64,000 bases of DNA from Fasciolopsis buskii (Eukaryota > Platyhelminthes > Trematoda > Plagiorchiida > Fasciolidae): the NCBI GenBank assembly GCA_008360955.1, contig LUCM01002402.1, positions 127,923 to 191,922 of the forward strand, in the 5' to 3' direction. A program made the position numbers and the translations under genes. A model generated the notes under the pieces. It saw only the letters and a list, made by a program, of their open reading frames with translations. It was not told the origin of the DNA and did not search any database. Within the stretch, counting starts at the first letter, position 1; the number at the start of each line of letters is the position of its first letter. This document shows positions 25,446 through 37,124 of the stretch, one piece after another.

Positions 25446-28400
25446 TGCAATTTATCAGTTGCTTTTCCTATGCCCCTGGTGACTGTTATGTAAAATAGAT
25501 AACGATATCCAGCATACCACAGTAGTTCAAGTTATATAACGTTTCCTGCCGCACTGCTCGTAGATTGGTCCGCTGCATAGCTCACTCCTGATAATGCACT
25601 CAATTTGCACATGTTCCGATGGTGGAAGGTAAAATGCAAGATTTTTAGTGACTGATCATTTGAATCTTTCTTAAGTTATGTCCAGCAGCCACGTGTTTTA
25701 AATTGATTAAAAAACCGTATTAGTTATCAAAGAAGATCGGTGTCCCTAGACTGGTGTGTAATATCAGTAAGACTTCCCACCATCCAAAAACATTACCGAG
25801 ATCATAAACCAAACTGTCACTTAAACGATTGGCTGTCCAACTGTTTGGGCGAAATTCCGGTGCTAAAAATGTCACGTGTCTTTGTTCAAGGATGACTGAA
25901 CAGAAGACCATGGGAAACTACTACAAACCAGAACAAAGGCAATGAACAAGACCAGTCGTGATCTTTCAAAGAAAATTTCTTCTACCATTCTAATAGCTGG
26001 CACTGATAGCGTTCTGAGTGGTCGGTCTCATTTCGGGTGGCTTTGACCATCAAACGGTGTGACTATTACTTCACCTCGGTTGTATGTATCACTTCACAGT
26101 TAGTTGTAGTTACTGCGTCGACACGGATTTCATCTATATCAATGCTTGGAAACCCAGGCAGCGGGTAAAATCCAAGCCCTCTAATAAAGAATAAATGAAT
26201 CATATTACCGAAGAGAATGTAATGTCTGTCTCCAAGTGCCAAGACAGTCAATTAAAATTGAAATGCTAGGGACCGAAATGAGTTCGGAATGCATCACAAA
26301 ACGTATTTATTCTAGTAGTGTGCTGGATATAAACCTAGTAATATCCTAATTCGGCGCTTTCATGCAGCAAACTACTCGGCGACGCTTCAAAGTTTTCGGG
26401 TAATCGTTCACAAGTTGAAGTTTACAATAGAAGCTGCCATAAATATAGTTGTCTGAGGTAGCGGAAGAGCCCGCAAACCATGATTTCAATGAAAAATGCT
26501 GCATTTTGATAGTATCACTTTTTCCACTATTTAAATCCACCTGTGTAACTCGCTACTAATTAGTTCTTATGGCCTTACAACAATGTATGCAGTCTACATG
26601 CAGCTTGCTCGACCAGGAAATTAATGATCCACTGAAGATTAGTGATATTTACTTCCATCCCAGAAAAGATCGATAAGAGGGAGCTAGTGATTGCTCTGCT
26701 TTGTTGTTGCCCGTCATTCACAAACAGGAAAAAAATATGCGCGCATTGAAAGTTCCAACGGTAAGCCAAAAGGTTATTTTTATTATCACCTGAAAATGTT
26801 CCAGATTAAACTGTGTGCTAAATACTCCGCAGAATATCCTGGTCAACGCCGGGACATGTTACGTTTTATCTTTACATTTTGAAGTTAAGTATTTCCCAAA
26901 TTTACTTTGGTTTCAATCACACTAATATGGTTTTAACTGTCCACGAAGTGCCTATAGAGTTCCCGGTCATGGGCTGGCTCACTTTCACTCGATTTCCTAT
27001 CATTTACCCCCAAACCGGTAAAGTTCAGTTTTTCCCAGCACACAGCTCACTTTAGTGCCCTTACATATTCGTCGAAATTCTGCTCAAAACCCAGATAAAA
27101 TGACACATAAATAAATGGGTTTGCGAACCAACATTTAACAGATATGATAAACAAAGCACTCCTGTCCGTTACCCGTGCAGCCTTTTGGTCCCAAGCCGTT
27201 TCCAACTTGAAATGTCAAGTGTGTGTTTAATTACGTAGAAAATGTATTCTCATCTTTCGGTCTTACAAAGCCGATAGTATCTTGAAAACTTGCCCCACAC
27301 TATGCTAATTCGAGCGACTTTAATACATGGACTTATGTCGCCACGATTTCCTTGACCGATTTAAAGGAATGTGATTCCCAAATTCGCAGCCTATTTCTAG
27401 AGCATGAGATACGACATCCTAATGAGTAAAGGCAATTTTTGTAACAACATTTCTGCCAGTTGGCTAACCAACACTAAACAGTCTCTTCGCCCAGCATTTT
27501 CCAAGGTTTTCTTGCTTGGTATCTGGTTCCAGATTTAAGGTTCTTCCTTTTCATACTCCCCTTCCCTATTTGAGTTAACTATGAAATCGCAGCAAGCGGA
27601 TGAACAATCTTAATGGTCACTTTCTTTGACCGATTCATATGTTGATTTTCAATCACGCCGGCATTTAGTTTACCCTTATATCATTTTAACCCAATGCCGG
27701 AAGCAAACGCTCCTCGGTCTCTTGACGTTTTACAAGTTCAAGGCGAAAACTAGTCGTCCCCAATGCGTATTAAGGTGGTGAGTGACTTCACGTGATTCAT
27801 CTTCCATTTAGGCAAGCATTTTGAAATGTATCGATACGTCTCAATTTGTCGGATGAAACCAACCAATCGTTCTTGACGAAACAGATAAAAATAGAAATCA
27901 AATTTACTAGTTGTCCTTTGGGAATTAAATTGCAGAACCCACATAAAATGGAAGATGAATTACTGCTCAGTGATTTTTTTATTTCATTGCAATTCAATTT
28001 TCCTTTGTCGTTGGTTTAGGATGTGCATTATATTTCAGTGGAAGTTCTCTCTCGATGATTACCAACTGTGAGGGCAACACCAGATGAGTTAATGTTTACT
28101 GACAGTGATGCTAATGCCTTCTACTCAAGATAAATGCTCGAGGATAATGTTTAAGCGCATACAATTAGCTTACCGGAAAACTGTGCCAACAAAAGTAAAA
28201 GTTGAATCAAAAGCGTCAGTCTGGAGACCTGCGTTGAACGAAACATGGCAGATGCTCTGGGTAAACGGTGAATCGGCGTTACTTTCACTCTAATCTGTTA
28301 ATCACACTGCATGTAACTGAACCTACATGGGATCATCAGAGAAGTGCTGCTAAGGATGTAGGGACAACTTGGCACTAGGCAGTAATAAATGAGTTCACAA

Positions 28401-29489
28401 TTGAAGCCAACCCATACATTCGTGTGCACCGGTGAATGCGAATGCACGCAAACAGTTAACTGTTTGAAGGTGTACCACTCGGTGTGTATACGTGTATGTT
28501 TGTTTGCACATGTGTATGAATTCCAGACGACAAGTATGAGTTTTGTTGGTCTAATGTAAGCTTGCACATTTGTTTGAGCACGTATCATCGACTGACTGGT
28601 AGTAAACTCGTGTGCACTCAAACAGATTGTTGCCAAAAATGTATGACGATGTAGTTTGGTGACCCGAATGTTCCAACAAACAAGAAACTTCGGAAGTTCG
28701 GAATCTTACCATCCAATATTTTATGGATTTGCATTATTTATGATTGCTTGGCTTCGCTGTGATTGAAAAACCTGTCATTTTCGACTCGCGACAAACACAC
28801 CGAGTTCAAAACGATCCGTTCTTACATTTATTCAGAACAGCCCAGCCCGCTTAGAAAATTCGGATAGAACAAAGAAACTGTCTTTCATTCTGAAATGCAA
28901 TAAAAATGACGGACTGAGTTAACTATGACTGTCTGAATGGAAGCGAATTGCTTAGAGTCACCGTTGATAATTTGAGCAAAGCACTTCCGGTGAAATTGTG
29001 ACAAGAGGAGACATAGAAAGAGAATAGCAAACTATTATTCGACATTGAATGGACTAAATTCATGTGACAAAAGAATCTCACTTTGTGCCTTCATTGACGT
29101 CTCCGTTGAATTGAAGAAATATTTTGACTAAGGTTTCGATGTACGCATTGATCCGAGTTGGTGGTCTATCCATCGCATAGAATTAACAATCAAGGGAACG
29201 GTGTTCTATGTTCGATTTGTGCTCTACCGTAATTTTTCATAATAGTTTTCAGCGGAAATCTGCGGAAGTTGAACCTGGAATCTTAGTCTTTTTCTGAGAT
29301 GCGGCTGAAAGCGAGCTTGGTCAAATCTACGCAAATGCACACGAGAATCGGAAACTTAGTATCCTTCCGGCAACGGAACTGTATTATTTTTCAAGTACGA
29401 TGACTTAGATCCAGCATGATGTAATATTGTAGCAAGAAGGAAAGCGGGTGATGCACATGTTTATTGAGCAATGAAACAGCTCAGAGATA

Positions 29490-29987
29490 GTGCTGCGCCA
29501 TGTATATGCGTCTTTTCTAAACTATGCTCCGGCAAGATCTATGTTCGGATCGGTTGAGCATCCTAGGTCCTATTTGACCGTGCACCAAGCACTATCATTT
29601 TCTGTCTCTTCCTCTAGCTCTGTTGGTCCTACGATCTTGAGTGACCAGTTGAACTGCAGGTCTCAGCTGGAGAAACCGTGCTATCTGTCAGATCTTTGGC
29701 TGTGCTACCCTTGGTTGGTGTTAATGCTGCCTTCACTGTCAGGCAAAGGATGCGATATAGTGCTTGTTGCTTCTCTGGACGATTGCATCGAACTTGCTCA
29801 TGTTGCGGAGTCGACTGCCCTCTGGATTTACTTCATTCACATGCTCCTATGTTCCAAAAAGCAATCTATGACGGTGAAGTTCCATTTCAGACCAAAACAT
29901 TTAAGCAAAAATGTGTTGACTTCATTTAACTGTCATTCTGCTCAGCGCATGCAGTTTTTGTGTCTTTGCTTGATAAATAATGCATAA
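29490..29987 (+). other. Unassigned 165-codon open frame
   Basis: One of the longest open frames in the window, overlapped by a second 83-codon frame on the same strand at 29678-29929. The first is Ser- and Leu-rich (ALSFSVSSSSSVGP). The second has a Cys cluster (SACCFSGRLHRTCSCCGVDC). Two overlapping open frames on one strand suggest a frameshifted old coding region, possibly of a retroelement, but I do not recognise a family and would not call it a host gene. Confidence 0.2.
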
Positions 29988-31479
29988 AAATAGATCCCAG
30001 ACCTTGCACTTATTTAAATCATATTTTGAATGGAAATGCAATGGTAAAATTGTGAACTTATTCAAGATGATGAGTGCTAACTTGTGCAAAACAATTGACT
30101 AGGGCTGAACACAAGCTTTGAGGGTTATTTAAACAAAATCTGTGGAAAATACAATTTTCTTCTATCGACCACGGCCTCCCTATTCCAGTGATATAAATCC
30201 GCAAAAGTTTAATCAGCGGATAGCACCACATATTGGTTTGTACCAAACTGCTGAAAAGTTTGTACCAAAAGAACAACTGAACCCGTTAAACCGGCAAAAA
30301 ATGGTGACCAGTGCTTGCTTCTTGAATGCGTCCGAGGTAAGTGTTTTCGATGAAAAAACTGGCCAGCGGTTTACGCTTTTGACCCGCTTTCCTCTTCGAC
30401 ATCTGTTGCTAGGATAGCTAGCATCATCTCAGATTCCGCCAACCGTAGGACAATCATCACAGAGACAAGCATTAAAGCAATTCAACCGTGCGCTTTTGAT
30501 GGGTAAATATTTGTCTAATCTGAGGAAACGAATGTTTAAAAAGGTTATTTCTACAAAACTGAGTAAAAAATGACTGTGTCTATCTCATGCTGATGGTACA
30601 ATCGTCAAACAGATTAATTTTCTGTCGACCCAAAAAGATCAGAGAAGAGGATCCCATATTTTGCGGTCACTTTGATGATATACGAGTAATTCGGTTTCAT
30701 CTGGATCGTTAAAAACCTGACTTACCAAAACCTTATATTTGTTCCACAACTCCAAATTTCAGGATCTCAGTCGCCAATACCTCAGTCTTACTGAGGTGGG
30801 CCCTAGTGGCTATCGGATATGTCTGTTCCAATGCACTCGTTCAAGAAGTGCGCAACAGCAACAACGGGGTAGAATTTTCAACACCTATCTACTTATTATT
30901 TCGGTTAGCTTTTCAAACGTTTTCCTACAGGGCTTCATTAAAGACAAGGAAACGCTCTTAATTCATCTTTTGTGAAGCTTATAAAAATCTACAAGATAAT
31001 AGTCACTTGAAAAAGGCTAATAGTGACCAGTGTTCATAATGGTAATTGTCAGATGTGGGTAAAGTAGGCAACGAAAACGGACCTCAGACAAGATGGTCGC
31101 CGTCCTCGACCCCATTGGCCATTCAATAAATCCCATGCCATTGTTGAATGTGGCGCTTACAACACAACCAGCCCGGGAAACGTGACATTTATAATCAAAC
31201 ACATCGGTTTGTGTAGTCTATCTGAAAACTAGTGGAAAGTAGCAAATGATGCTTTTCTTGCAAAATTTTGTGCTCCATAAAGTGGAAAAGGGCAAAAAGA
31301 AAAGGATTTGTTGTAGTGCTTTATGACAACAAATATCATGCACAAGATCTTATTTCAAAGATTTCGTATTTCGAAAGTCGGATTTAATCACTCGTTTATT
31401 CCCAATCATTTAATTATGCAGCCATTCGACCAGCCAGGCTGATACTGGGCACTCCAGGTGCTCAGTGGGTGAATGAATG

Positions 31480-31626
31480 AGCGACTGAGTCAGTCAGTCA
31501 GTGATCAAGATTAGTCGGTCGGTCGAACGATCAGCCAGTTAGTTAGACATTCATTTTGTCAATCAGTTAGTCAGTCAGTCAGTTAGTAGGTCAGTTACTC
31601 AGTCAGTCAGTCAGTCAGTCAGTCAA
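31480..31626. repeat. CAGT tetranucleotide microsatellite, interrupted
   Basis: Two blocks of tandem CAGT/TCAG units, about 31484-31504 and 31563-31625, are separated by degenerate units such as CGGT and TTAG. This is a simple-sequence repeat with no sign of function. Confidence 0.9.
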
Positions 31627-32545
31627 GTGCTCTGCCAACTAGCCAGTCACCCGTCCGCTACTTCTCCTTTAAAGTGGCCTTTCGTTGTTATTATGGAATG
31701 AAATGTGGTGCAACTTTTATTCGTTCCTGTTTCAAAACTCTATACGGGGTCAGTTAACGAAAATCAGGCAGATCAAACGTGAGCAAACAGGAGAATTAAC
31801 GATACATACTGTGAGTGGTTCACGAAGTCTTTTGATATTCGGACAATATTTTTCGCTGTTGGAAAACTGATTTCCCATGTCAGGGTGTGTTTAGTTGTAC
31901 ATACGGGCTGATGTGTTGACAGAGGACTGAAGGACTTTGCTCTGGGGAGGGGGGAAGGGTCGAGATCTTTGCTACCAGACAGTCTAGAGTTTGAGCGTGA
32001 ATGCTGTATTGTGACAGCGGCAAACATTGCCATAAGGCTGATTTATTCGTGCATGTGAATGACTCAGTCATTCTGCGTGTGTATGTATGTGCGTACAGAT
32101 TATTGCGGGTTGACGGCCTTACACTGAACAGGATCCCTTCTTTACGCATCACAGTCACAAATCCTTGAAACTCCAGAACACATCACGTATCGTATGAGAA
32201 AATGGAAGAAGTGCCAGAGTTAATTCTCGATTCCTTGTGCTTCCGACATTTCCCGCCGTCCATTTCAAATGTGTGACGAACGATAAAGTGATATGAAAAA
32301 ATATCGCAGCTGATTAGGAGATTTTATCACACCTGCAACTGGGATAATTGCAGGTGGGTGTGGGGAAAATCAAACGGAATCCCTAAAAGTGATCTAGAAC
32401 AGCATTTCAAAGAACACTTGAGTTTTTGAAAAGTTACTGTTGTCATCTGTTTCATCATCCAAGATGTTTTTTGGGGGCCCACCAGGAAACAGGCCCCCGA
32501 CGGGGACCGAGATAGATAAAAGATTTCGGGTTCGGGACGTTGACC

Positions 32546-32740
32546 TCAAACTTCACGAACTAAGGATTCGCGTTCTCGATCACGTTCTCTTTCGCGACGT
32601 TCTTTACGACGGGATTTCGATGACGAACTTCGCTCTTCCACAAACAAAGTCCGGATTTCTCGACCACTAGCCTGTGCAAGTATCCATTGCTCCATATTCG
32701 TGTTCAGCATGGCAACCTTATCAAAAGATGACACGGAAAG
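32546..32740 (-). CDS. TRPC-like channel gene, terminal coding exon (coiled-coil end and Arg/Glu tail)
   Basis: A 195-nt phase-0 exon encodes 64 residues and a TGA stop at 32546-32548. The acceptor is the AG at 32742-32741, in GCCTAATCAAG. The frame opens LSVSSFDKVAMLNTNMEQWI, continues a helix from the preceding exon, passes LAQASGREIRTLFVEER, and ends in SSSSKSRRKERRERERDRER, then SLVREV. The strongly charged tail resembles Arg/Glu-dipeptide tracts and could be a basic cytoplasmic or nucleic-acid-contacting tail. The last residues do not fit a standard class I PDZ ligand. In-frame joining to the exon at 34412-34275 (phase 0) supports it being the 3' end of that gene. Confidence 0.7.
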   Translation of the reverse strand, partial: LSVSSFDKVAMLNTNMEQWILAQASGREIRTLFVEERSSSSKSRRKERRERERDRERESLVREV

Positions 32741-34274
32741 CTTGATTAGGCAATAAATAATTCAAGTCCTAAAAATAAATGACTTGCAGATTAATCTTTT
32801 TAAAAAGCAGAAATTGCATGTGCTCTTGTGGGTTTTCATTTGCTGACTTGTATTTAGATCAAATCGAAGCACATAAAATGTATCTGAAATAGAAGCCAAA
32901 AGATCGTCGTTCACTGCCGCAGAAGTTAGGCTAAAAACCAGCCAGAAAAGTTCTATTTCCGTGTAAGCCTTCCCCGGCTTACTCTTTACAGTTTTGTCAG
33001 AAGATTAATGAAGGATTGAAAACATACTTGCAGTAACAAGAGTTTTGGTTTTTGGAATCAAACTCAATGTTTCTGGCCTATCATCAGGAAAGCTGCCTCC
33101 GAAAGTAGCCACTGTAGAAAAGGTCACAAAAAACAGCAAGAAGTTTCATATTTAGGCGTTCAAGGCCATGTGATATGCAGTTATATGCCTAATGCCTAAT
33201 ATTTTTCCATACATCGGACCCACCGGGCAGCAGGGCCTCTCTCGAAAACTCACGCTCCAAATATTGTCAGTTAGGAGGAATTGAAGTGCAAGAAACTCAG
33301 CGTTCTTGGTGTTATTCATAAGTGATCAAACGTTTCATTTCCAAGATTAAACGTTTTCCAGACAACTTTACCGCAGTGGTAGATTTCGATTCCAGATCCA
33401 AATTAGACACTGGTGGGCATTTGTGTGATGACTAAAAGACTGTAGATGGCGAAAGTTTTCATGGCCACTGGTGTGCTCCGGTGACCAACTGGCTTCATGG
33501 GGCCGTTAATTCCAATCAGTTATCACGCTGTATCTGGGACCTGTAGATGAAGTCGGTTGGCTTTTCCTTAAATAAGTTTCAAACGTTTACTGTGGAATTC
33601 ACAGTCGTAAACGGCAATGCACTTTCAACTGAGTCTTTACTATTTACCCAGGATTAGGAGGCGTCCTATTGTTAATGCACTGATGAAAGGTTTTGTGAGA
33701 CAAGGAGAACCAAACACCTGGGACATGATTTGTCAACTGCAAGTCCTAGCTGTAATCTTAGGAGATCGGATGGAGGGCAACCACGTACAGAATTTGATCC
33801 TCCAAACAATGCGTGTGTGGAACCAGTATACAAGATGGGGCTTTCTCCGTAGACACCAGGACCAACTACAAGGTGAAGAGACGGGGACCTGCAAAATTGG
33901 TTCAGAAAATTTTGGGATCCACAAGAACATATAGATCAGGCGTGTCTACAACCCAAGCGGTAGTGAATCGCCGTCTGCTGACAAGGAATGCTCGTGGAGT
34001 ATACGGAACTTGAGCTTCGGCTTCAGTGAAGTGGGATGAGTACTCTAGGAATCTGTCGGCAGCTGACTTGTTGAATTTGGACGTTGTCCATGACTGTACG
34101 AAGTTGACTAAAATACGTGATTTGAATTGCCCGCGACAAGCGTTGGCTACTCATTAGTAGCCAGGCTTATTAAATTTATTTCTGAACTCAGCGGGAAATG
34201 GAGACTCCTCTTTTTATTTGTACCAGGGAAAAAACAGTGAAATGACGTGGATAATTAACCAGAGAACATCATAC
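32741..34274 (-). other. Last intron of the TRPC-like gene
   Basis: A 1.5-kb intron. On plus, frames at 33617-33934 and 33813-34013 overlap. The second reads RRGPAKLVQKILGSTRTY, faintly like the C-terminal end of a gypsy pol protein, too weak to call. Confidence 0.5.
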
Positions 34275-34412
34275 CTGCTCTTGCATTTGCGAGACCGCTT
34301 TTACTATGCTGGATAAGGCCTTTTGGTTTTCTCCAATCAGTTGCCTGACATGCATAATTTCTTCCTTGATCCGTGCGTTTCCTGAAGCATAGTTCAATTG
34401 ATCAGATTGTGC
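34275..34412 (-). CDS. TRPC-like channel gene, coiled-coil exon
   Basis: A 138-nt exon, phase 0 at both ends, encodes 46 residues. The acceptor is excellent, TTTCTTTCTAAATTTCAG, and the donor is GTATGA. The frame begins AQSDQLNYASGNARI, continues KEEIMHVRQLIGENQKALSS and ends IVKAVSQMQEQ. Hydrophobic residues recur in a heptad-like spacing (Ile, Val, Leu, Ile, Leu, Ile, Val, Val, Met), so it should form an amphipathic coiled coil. In TRP channels, C-terminal coiled coils hold the tetramer together. That role is inferred from position, not from a sequence match. Confidence 0.75.
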
Positions 34413-35929
34413 CTGAAATTTAGAAAGAAACGTACAAGTAGTATACTTTCGTCTGATCTAAGGAGTAAGCCGCGCAATAATAATTCCTCTACTATGACGG
34501 TATGAATCCCACGAAATAGTAACTTAAAACACTGTTGTCTCAGAAGAATGGAAAATTCACGTAACAAACAGGAACACGTAGTAGACAGACAATTATGTAC
34601 GCAAAGACAGAGAGATGTACAGCAATTCAAACGATCAAAAATTGTCCAAATATGTTGCAGCTATGTACGACCTGGAACTGAACCACCTGGATTTATTGTG
34701 ATCCAACTAGTCATAGTGCGGCTTTTCATATTGTCGGAATCGTATCTTAATTATCCGGAATTGTGTCCCCACAATTCGAAATTTTCCGCTGACTGGATTA
34801 CTGAAATCTCGTTCTGTTAATCCAGAAACAATAGTCTCGCACAAACACACGAGGTGCACTGAGTGTCTGTACTTTAAATCGCAACGGGTGAACAGTCAGA
34901 CTCTGGACACCGAACTTCGAATTAAGATAACAATTGACTCAGAAACCTTGTAAGCATCGCATAACAAAATTGCTGTTTTTAGAAATAATCATAATGTACA
35001 GTGGTTTCCAGTTTTTAGCAACAGTGTACATTTACTTCTGGTCTAGCCTAGAAAGCTGTTAATTATTCTAAAGCTGATGTTATCTTTATTGCATTCAGAC
35101 TTTCGCTACACAGATTCCGGTTACTGAGTTGCTCGTTGTTGCAACTGTTAAAGTGCATGGCCCAGAAAAATTTCTGGGACGTGCGACTGCCTATCACCTG
35201 TGTATCGCTTGCTGACCCAAAACAAAACCCACAAACGTTGTTTGTGCCGAAGATTCAGCATTTGAACGGAATCCAGTCACACGAATTTGTCTGCCTGTAA
35301 TAATTCATTCATTTCACCACGGACCTATTCCGACCGAAGAGACGCGCTCTAAGTAGTTCATCCCAGCTCTCTAACCATTACAAAGTTCTTGCAGTACAAC
35401 ACACTTTCTGTTCTCTATCTATTCCATTGTTTTTTTTCTAGCGAGACTGAAGCGACTGCGATCCAATCATAAACAGTTTCAGGCAGTTGTGCGATTGGCA
35501 GAATAATGTGATAGGTTACGGGGTTAAAATAATGACAATTACAAAATGGCACCACACCGCACATGATACTGAGCAAATGCAATTCACTAAGCATCGGTCA
35601 CCGATAGTCTATTGATGAATCTAGACCGGCTTTAGTTTAGTTGTGAGAAGTAACCTGCTTCTACTTCCACATCTACGCCCCATGTAGTTTCAATTTTCTA
35701 GGATTGTCGCACAATATATTGTGTTCTTAGTTTGACGGTAGGGTAAACCTACTCTAGATTCCGTTTCGGTTTAAGAACAAATTGCCTATCATTCTTCTAG
35801 AACACCGCAGCAAACACTTCAGCGCTACATACACCGACACTTGTTGTAATCCTTAGAGAAAAAGCCTTTTTGCCAATTCAAGAGGAATTTGCTCTAAAGA
35901 GGTTGCTTAAAGAAATGTTGAGTATACAC
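34413..35929 (-). other. Intron of the TRPC-like gene
   Basis: A 1.5-kb intron with no repeat or exon that I can name. The exact left end of the upstream exon is uncertain by 12 bases. Confidence 0.6.
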
Positions 35930-35941
35930 CGAATTGCGGAC

Positions 35942-36252
35942 CTGGAGATTTTGAAGTCGCATATCCAGTATTTTTTGTGTCCGCTGTATGCCGTCCAATT
36001 GAGGGAGTTGCAAATTAAGCCCGGGTCCGCAACCTCCAACAAACGCCCCAAACGGCGGAGCGTGGCCAGCCGTGCTTGAGTATCGTCGACTAGAAGCATA
36101 GTTAAGTCGCTTAGAACGACGTGATCCAGACGACCCGGAAGGACCGTTTTGTGTGCCACCGGGGCCAGACGTTCCGCCAGTGTTTGGGAACTGGTCCGAT
36201 GTCAATAATCCTCCACCACCCTGAGGAACCGGTGGTGGGACGTCATCCGCAT
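35942..36252 (-). CDS. TRPC-like channel gene, Gly/Ser/Pro-rich linker and start of coiled coil
   Basis: An exon starting at a strong acceptor, TCTCTATTGCAG, in phase 1 and ending in phase 0. Two donors are possible: GTCCGC after 35942 (311 nt) or GTGTAT after 35930 (323 nt). Both keep the frame into the next exon. The product begins ADDVPPPVPQGGGGLL, passes a low-complexity stretch (SGPGGTQNGPSGSSGSRRSK) and then becomes helical: LPQLDGIQRTQKILDMRLQN. Spliced to the next exon this gives about 70 residues of continuous predicted coiled coil. A competing open frame over 36159-35878 on the same strand lacks the splice-linked phase, and I treat it as a shadow. Confidence 0.7.
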
Positions 36253-37075
36253 CTGCAATAGAGACGATTTATTGAAGTCAAATACCATGATATTCTCTGC
36301 AATGACGAATCTGTCAGTTATCGGATTTACAACTCCAAAGACTAAAAGTACCATAAAATAAATCTATAAACCACTGGAATTTATTCATGTGACAACATTA
36401 CCTTTTATAATGCCGTGGTTATGATTTCTACGAGTGATTTTTCTTAATATATTGCTTACCGAGAAAGTTTGATCATCGGAGTGGTAAACGTGAACTAAAA
36501 ACTAACATGTACCGGAGGTCCTGAAAAATAGGCTTAAACCAAATCTTAGTTGGCTATGGTTTGGAGGACACCATTTTAAGGTTTCAACCTGAATTTTATA
36601 GGTTAAAACCCCCTCATAGCCGGCCACCGTATTCACTTGACAGACTCCAATAGGGCATACCCTGCACCGGAAATTTTTTTGCTATTTTGTTTTTCATGAA
36701 ATCGAAAGGGAAAAGGAAGTAAAATCCGTCTTTGTAAGATTTTCAAATAATTAACAGTTTATTAGTGTCAATTTCAAACCCTTTATTGTTTGGAAAAGCA
36801 AATCCGCGAAATCAGATGCTGTAATCTTAATTTTAAGACTTCACCATGTGGATTTAATGTTTGCCCTAAGTCGTGCATAAATTTCTTCTAGGGCAGTACA
36901 ACGATTGTAATCTACTAAGAAATTCAAGGTGTGCGAATAAAGCTGCCTTGCTAATTCAGCTCAGTAGACCTATTGTGAGAGAACAAATAAGACTATCGCT
37001 TTCTGGACCGGTGTCCGTCAATTCCCACGGAGGATGGTCCATCATTATGATGTGATTATCCATAGGGGCACTCAC
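36253..37075 (-). other. Intron of the TRPC-like gene
   Basis: About 0.8 kb. Around 36470-36530 a fair acceptor and donor pair on minus encloses a segment with stops in all frames, so it is not coding. Confidence 0.5.
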
Positions 37076-37124
37076 TTTCCAAGTCTGTCATTTGCATTCC
37101 ATCAGCCACCGTTTTTATTTCAGA
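37076..37124 (-). CDS. Candidate 49-nt alternative exon of the TRPC-like gene
   Basis: A strong acceptor, CATTTTTTTGTGTGAG, and a strong donor, GTGAGT (37075-37070), enclose 49 bases. Their only open frame, SEIKTVADGMQMTDLE, starts in phase 0 and ends in phase 1. It joins the 36252 exon in frame to give TDLENADDVPPP. It also resembles the 'EVKSEISSMR' continuation expected after the TRPC C-terminal motif. However, both upstream candidates (42097 and 41581) end in phase 1. Spliced to either, this exon gives Val then an immediate stop. So either an intermediate exon was missed, or this is an alternative or poison exon. Confidence 0.45.

Larger units (their letters stand above)
25005..32545. other. 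No firm exon; SINE, microsatellite and an unassigned open frame
   Basis: This 7.5-kb stretch separates the FN3 array from the end of the TRP-like gene. It holds a SINE (25366-25445), a CAGT microsatellite (31480-31626) and a 165-codon plus-strand frame (29490-29987). It should contain the 5' exons and promoter of the FN3 gene if that gene starts here, but I could not identify them. Confidence 0.5.

Noticed and set aside
28710..28734. ATG-containing segment before a GTAAGA donor as the first coding exon of the FN3 gene
   Set aside because: The peptide (MQIHKILD) is too short to judge and is not a signal peptide; only the donor supports it.
33813..34013. Plus-strand frame (RRGPAKLVQKILGSTRTY) as the end of a gypsy pol gene
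   Set aside because: Similarity is faint and no integrase or reverse transcriptase motif lies upstream.
35878..36159. Alternative frame (DDTQARLATLRRLGRLLEVA) over the Gly/Ser-rich TRPC exon
   Set aside because: It is helical-looking, but the splice-linked phase from the strong acceptor and into the next exon supports the other frame.
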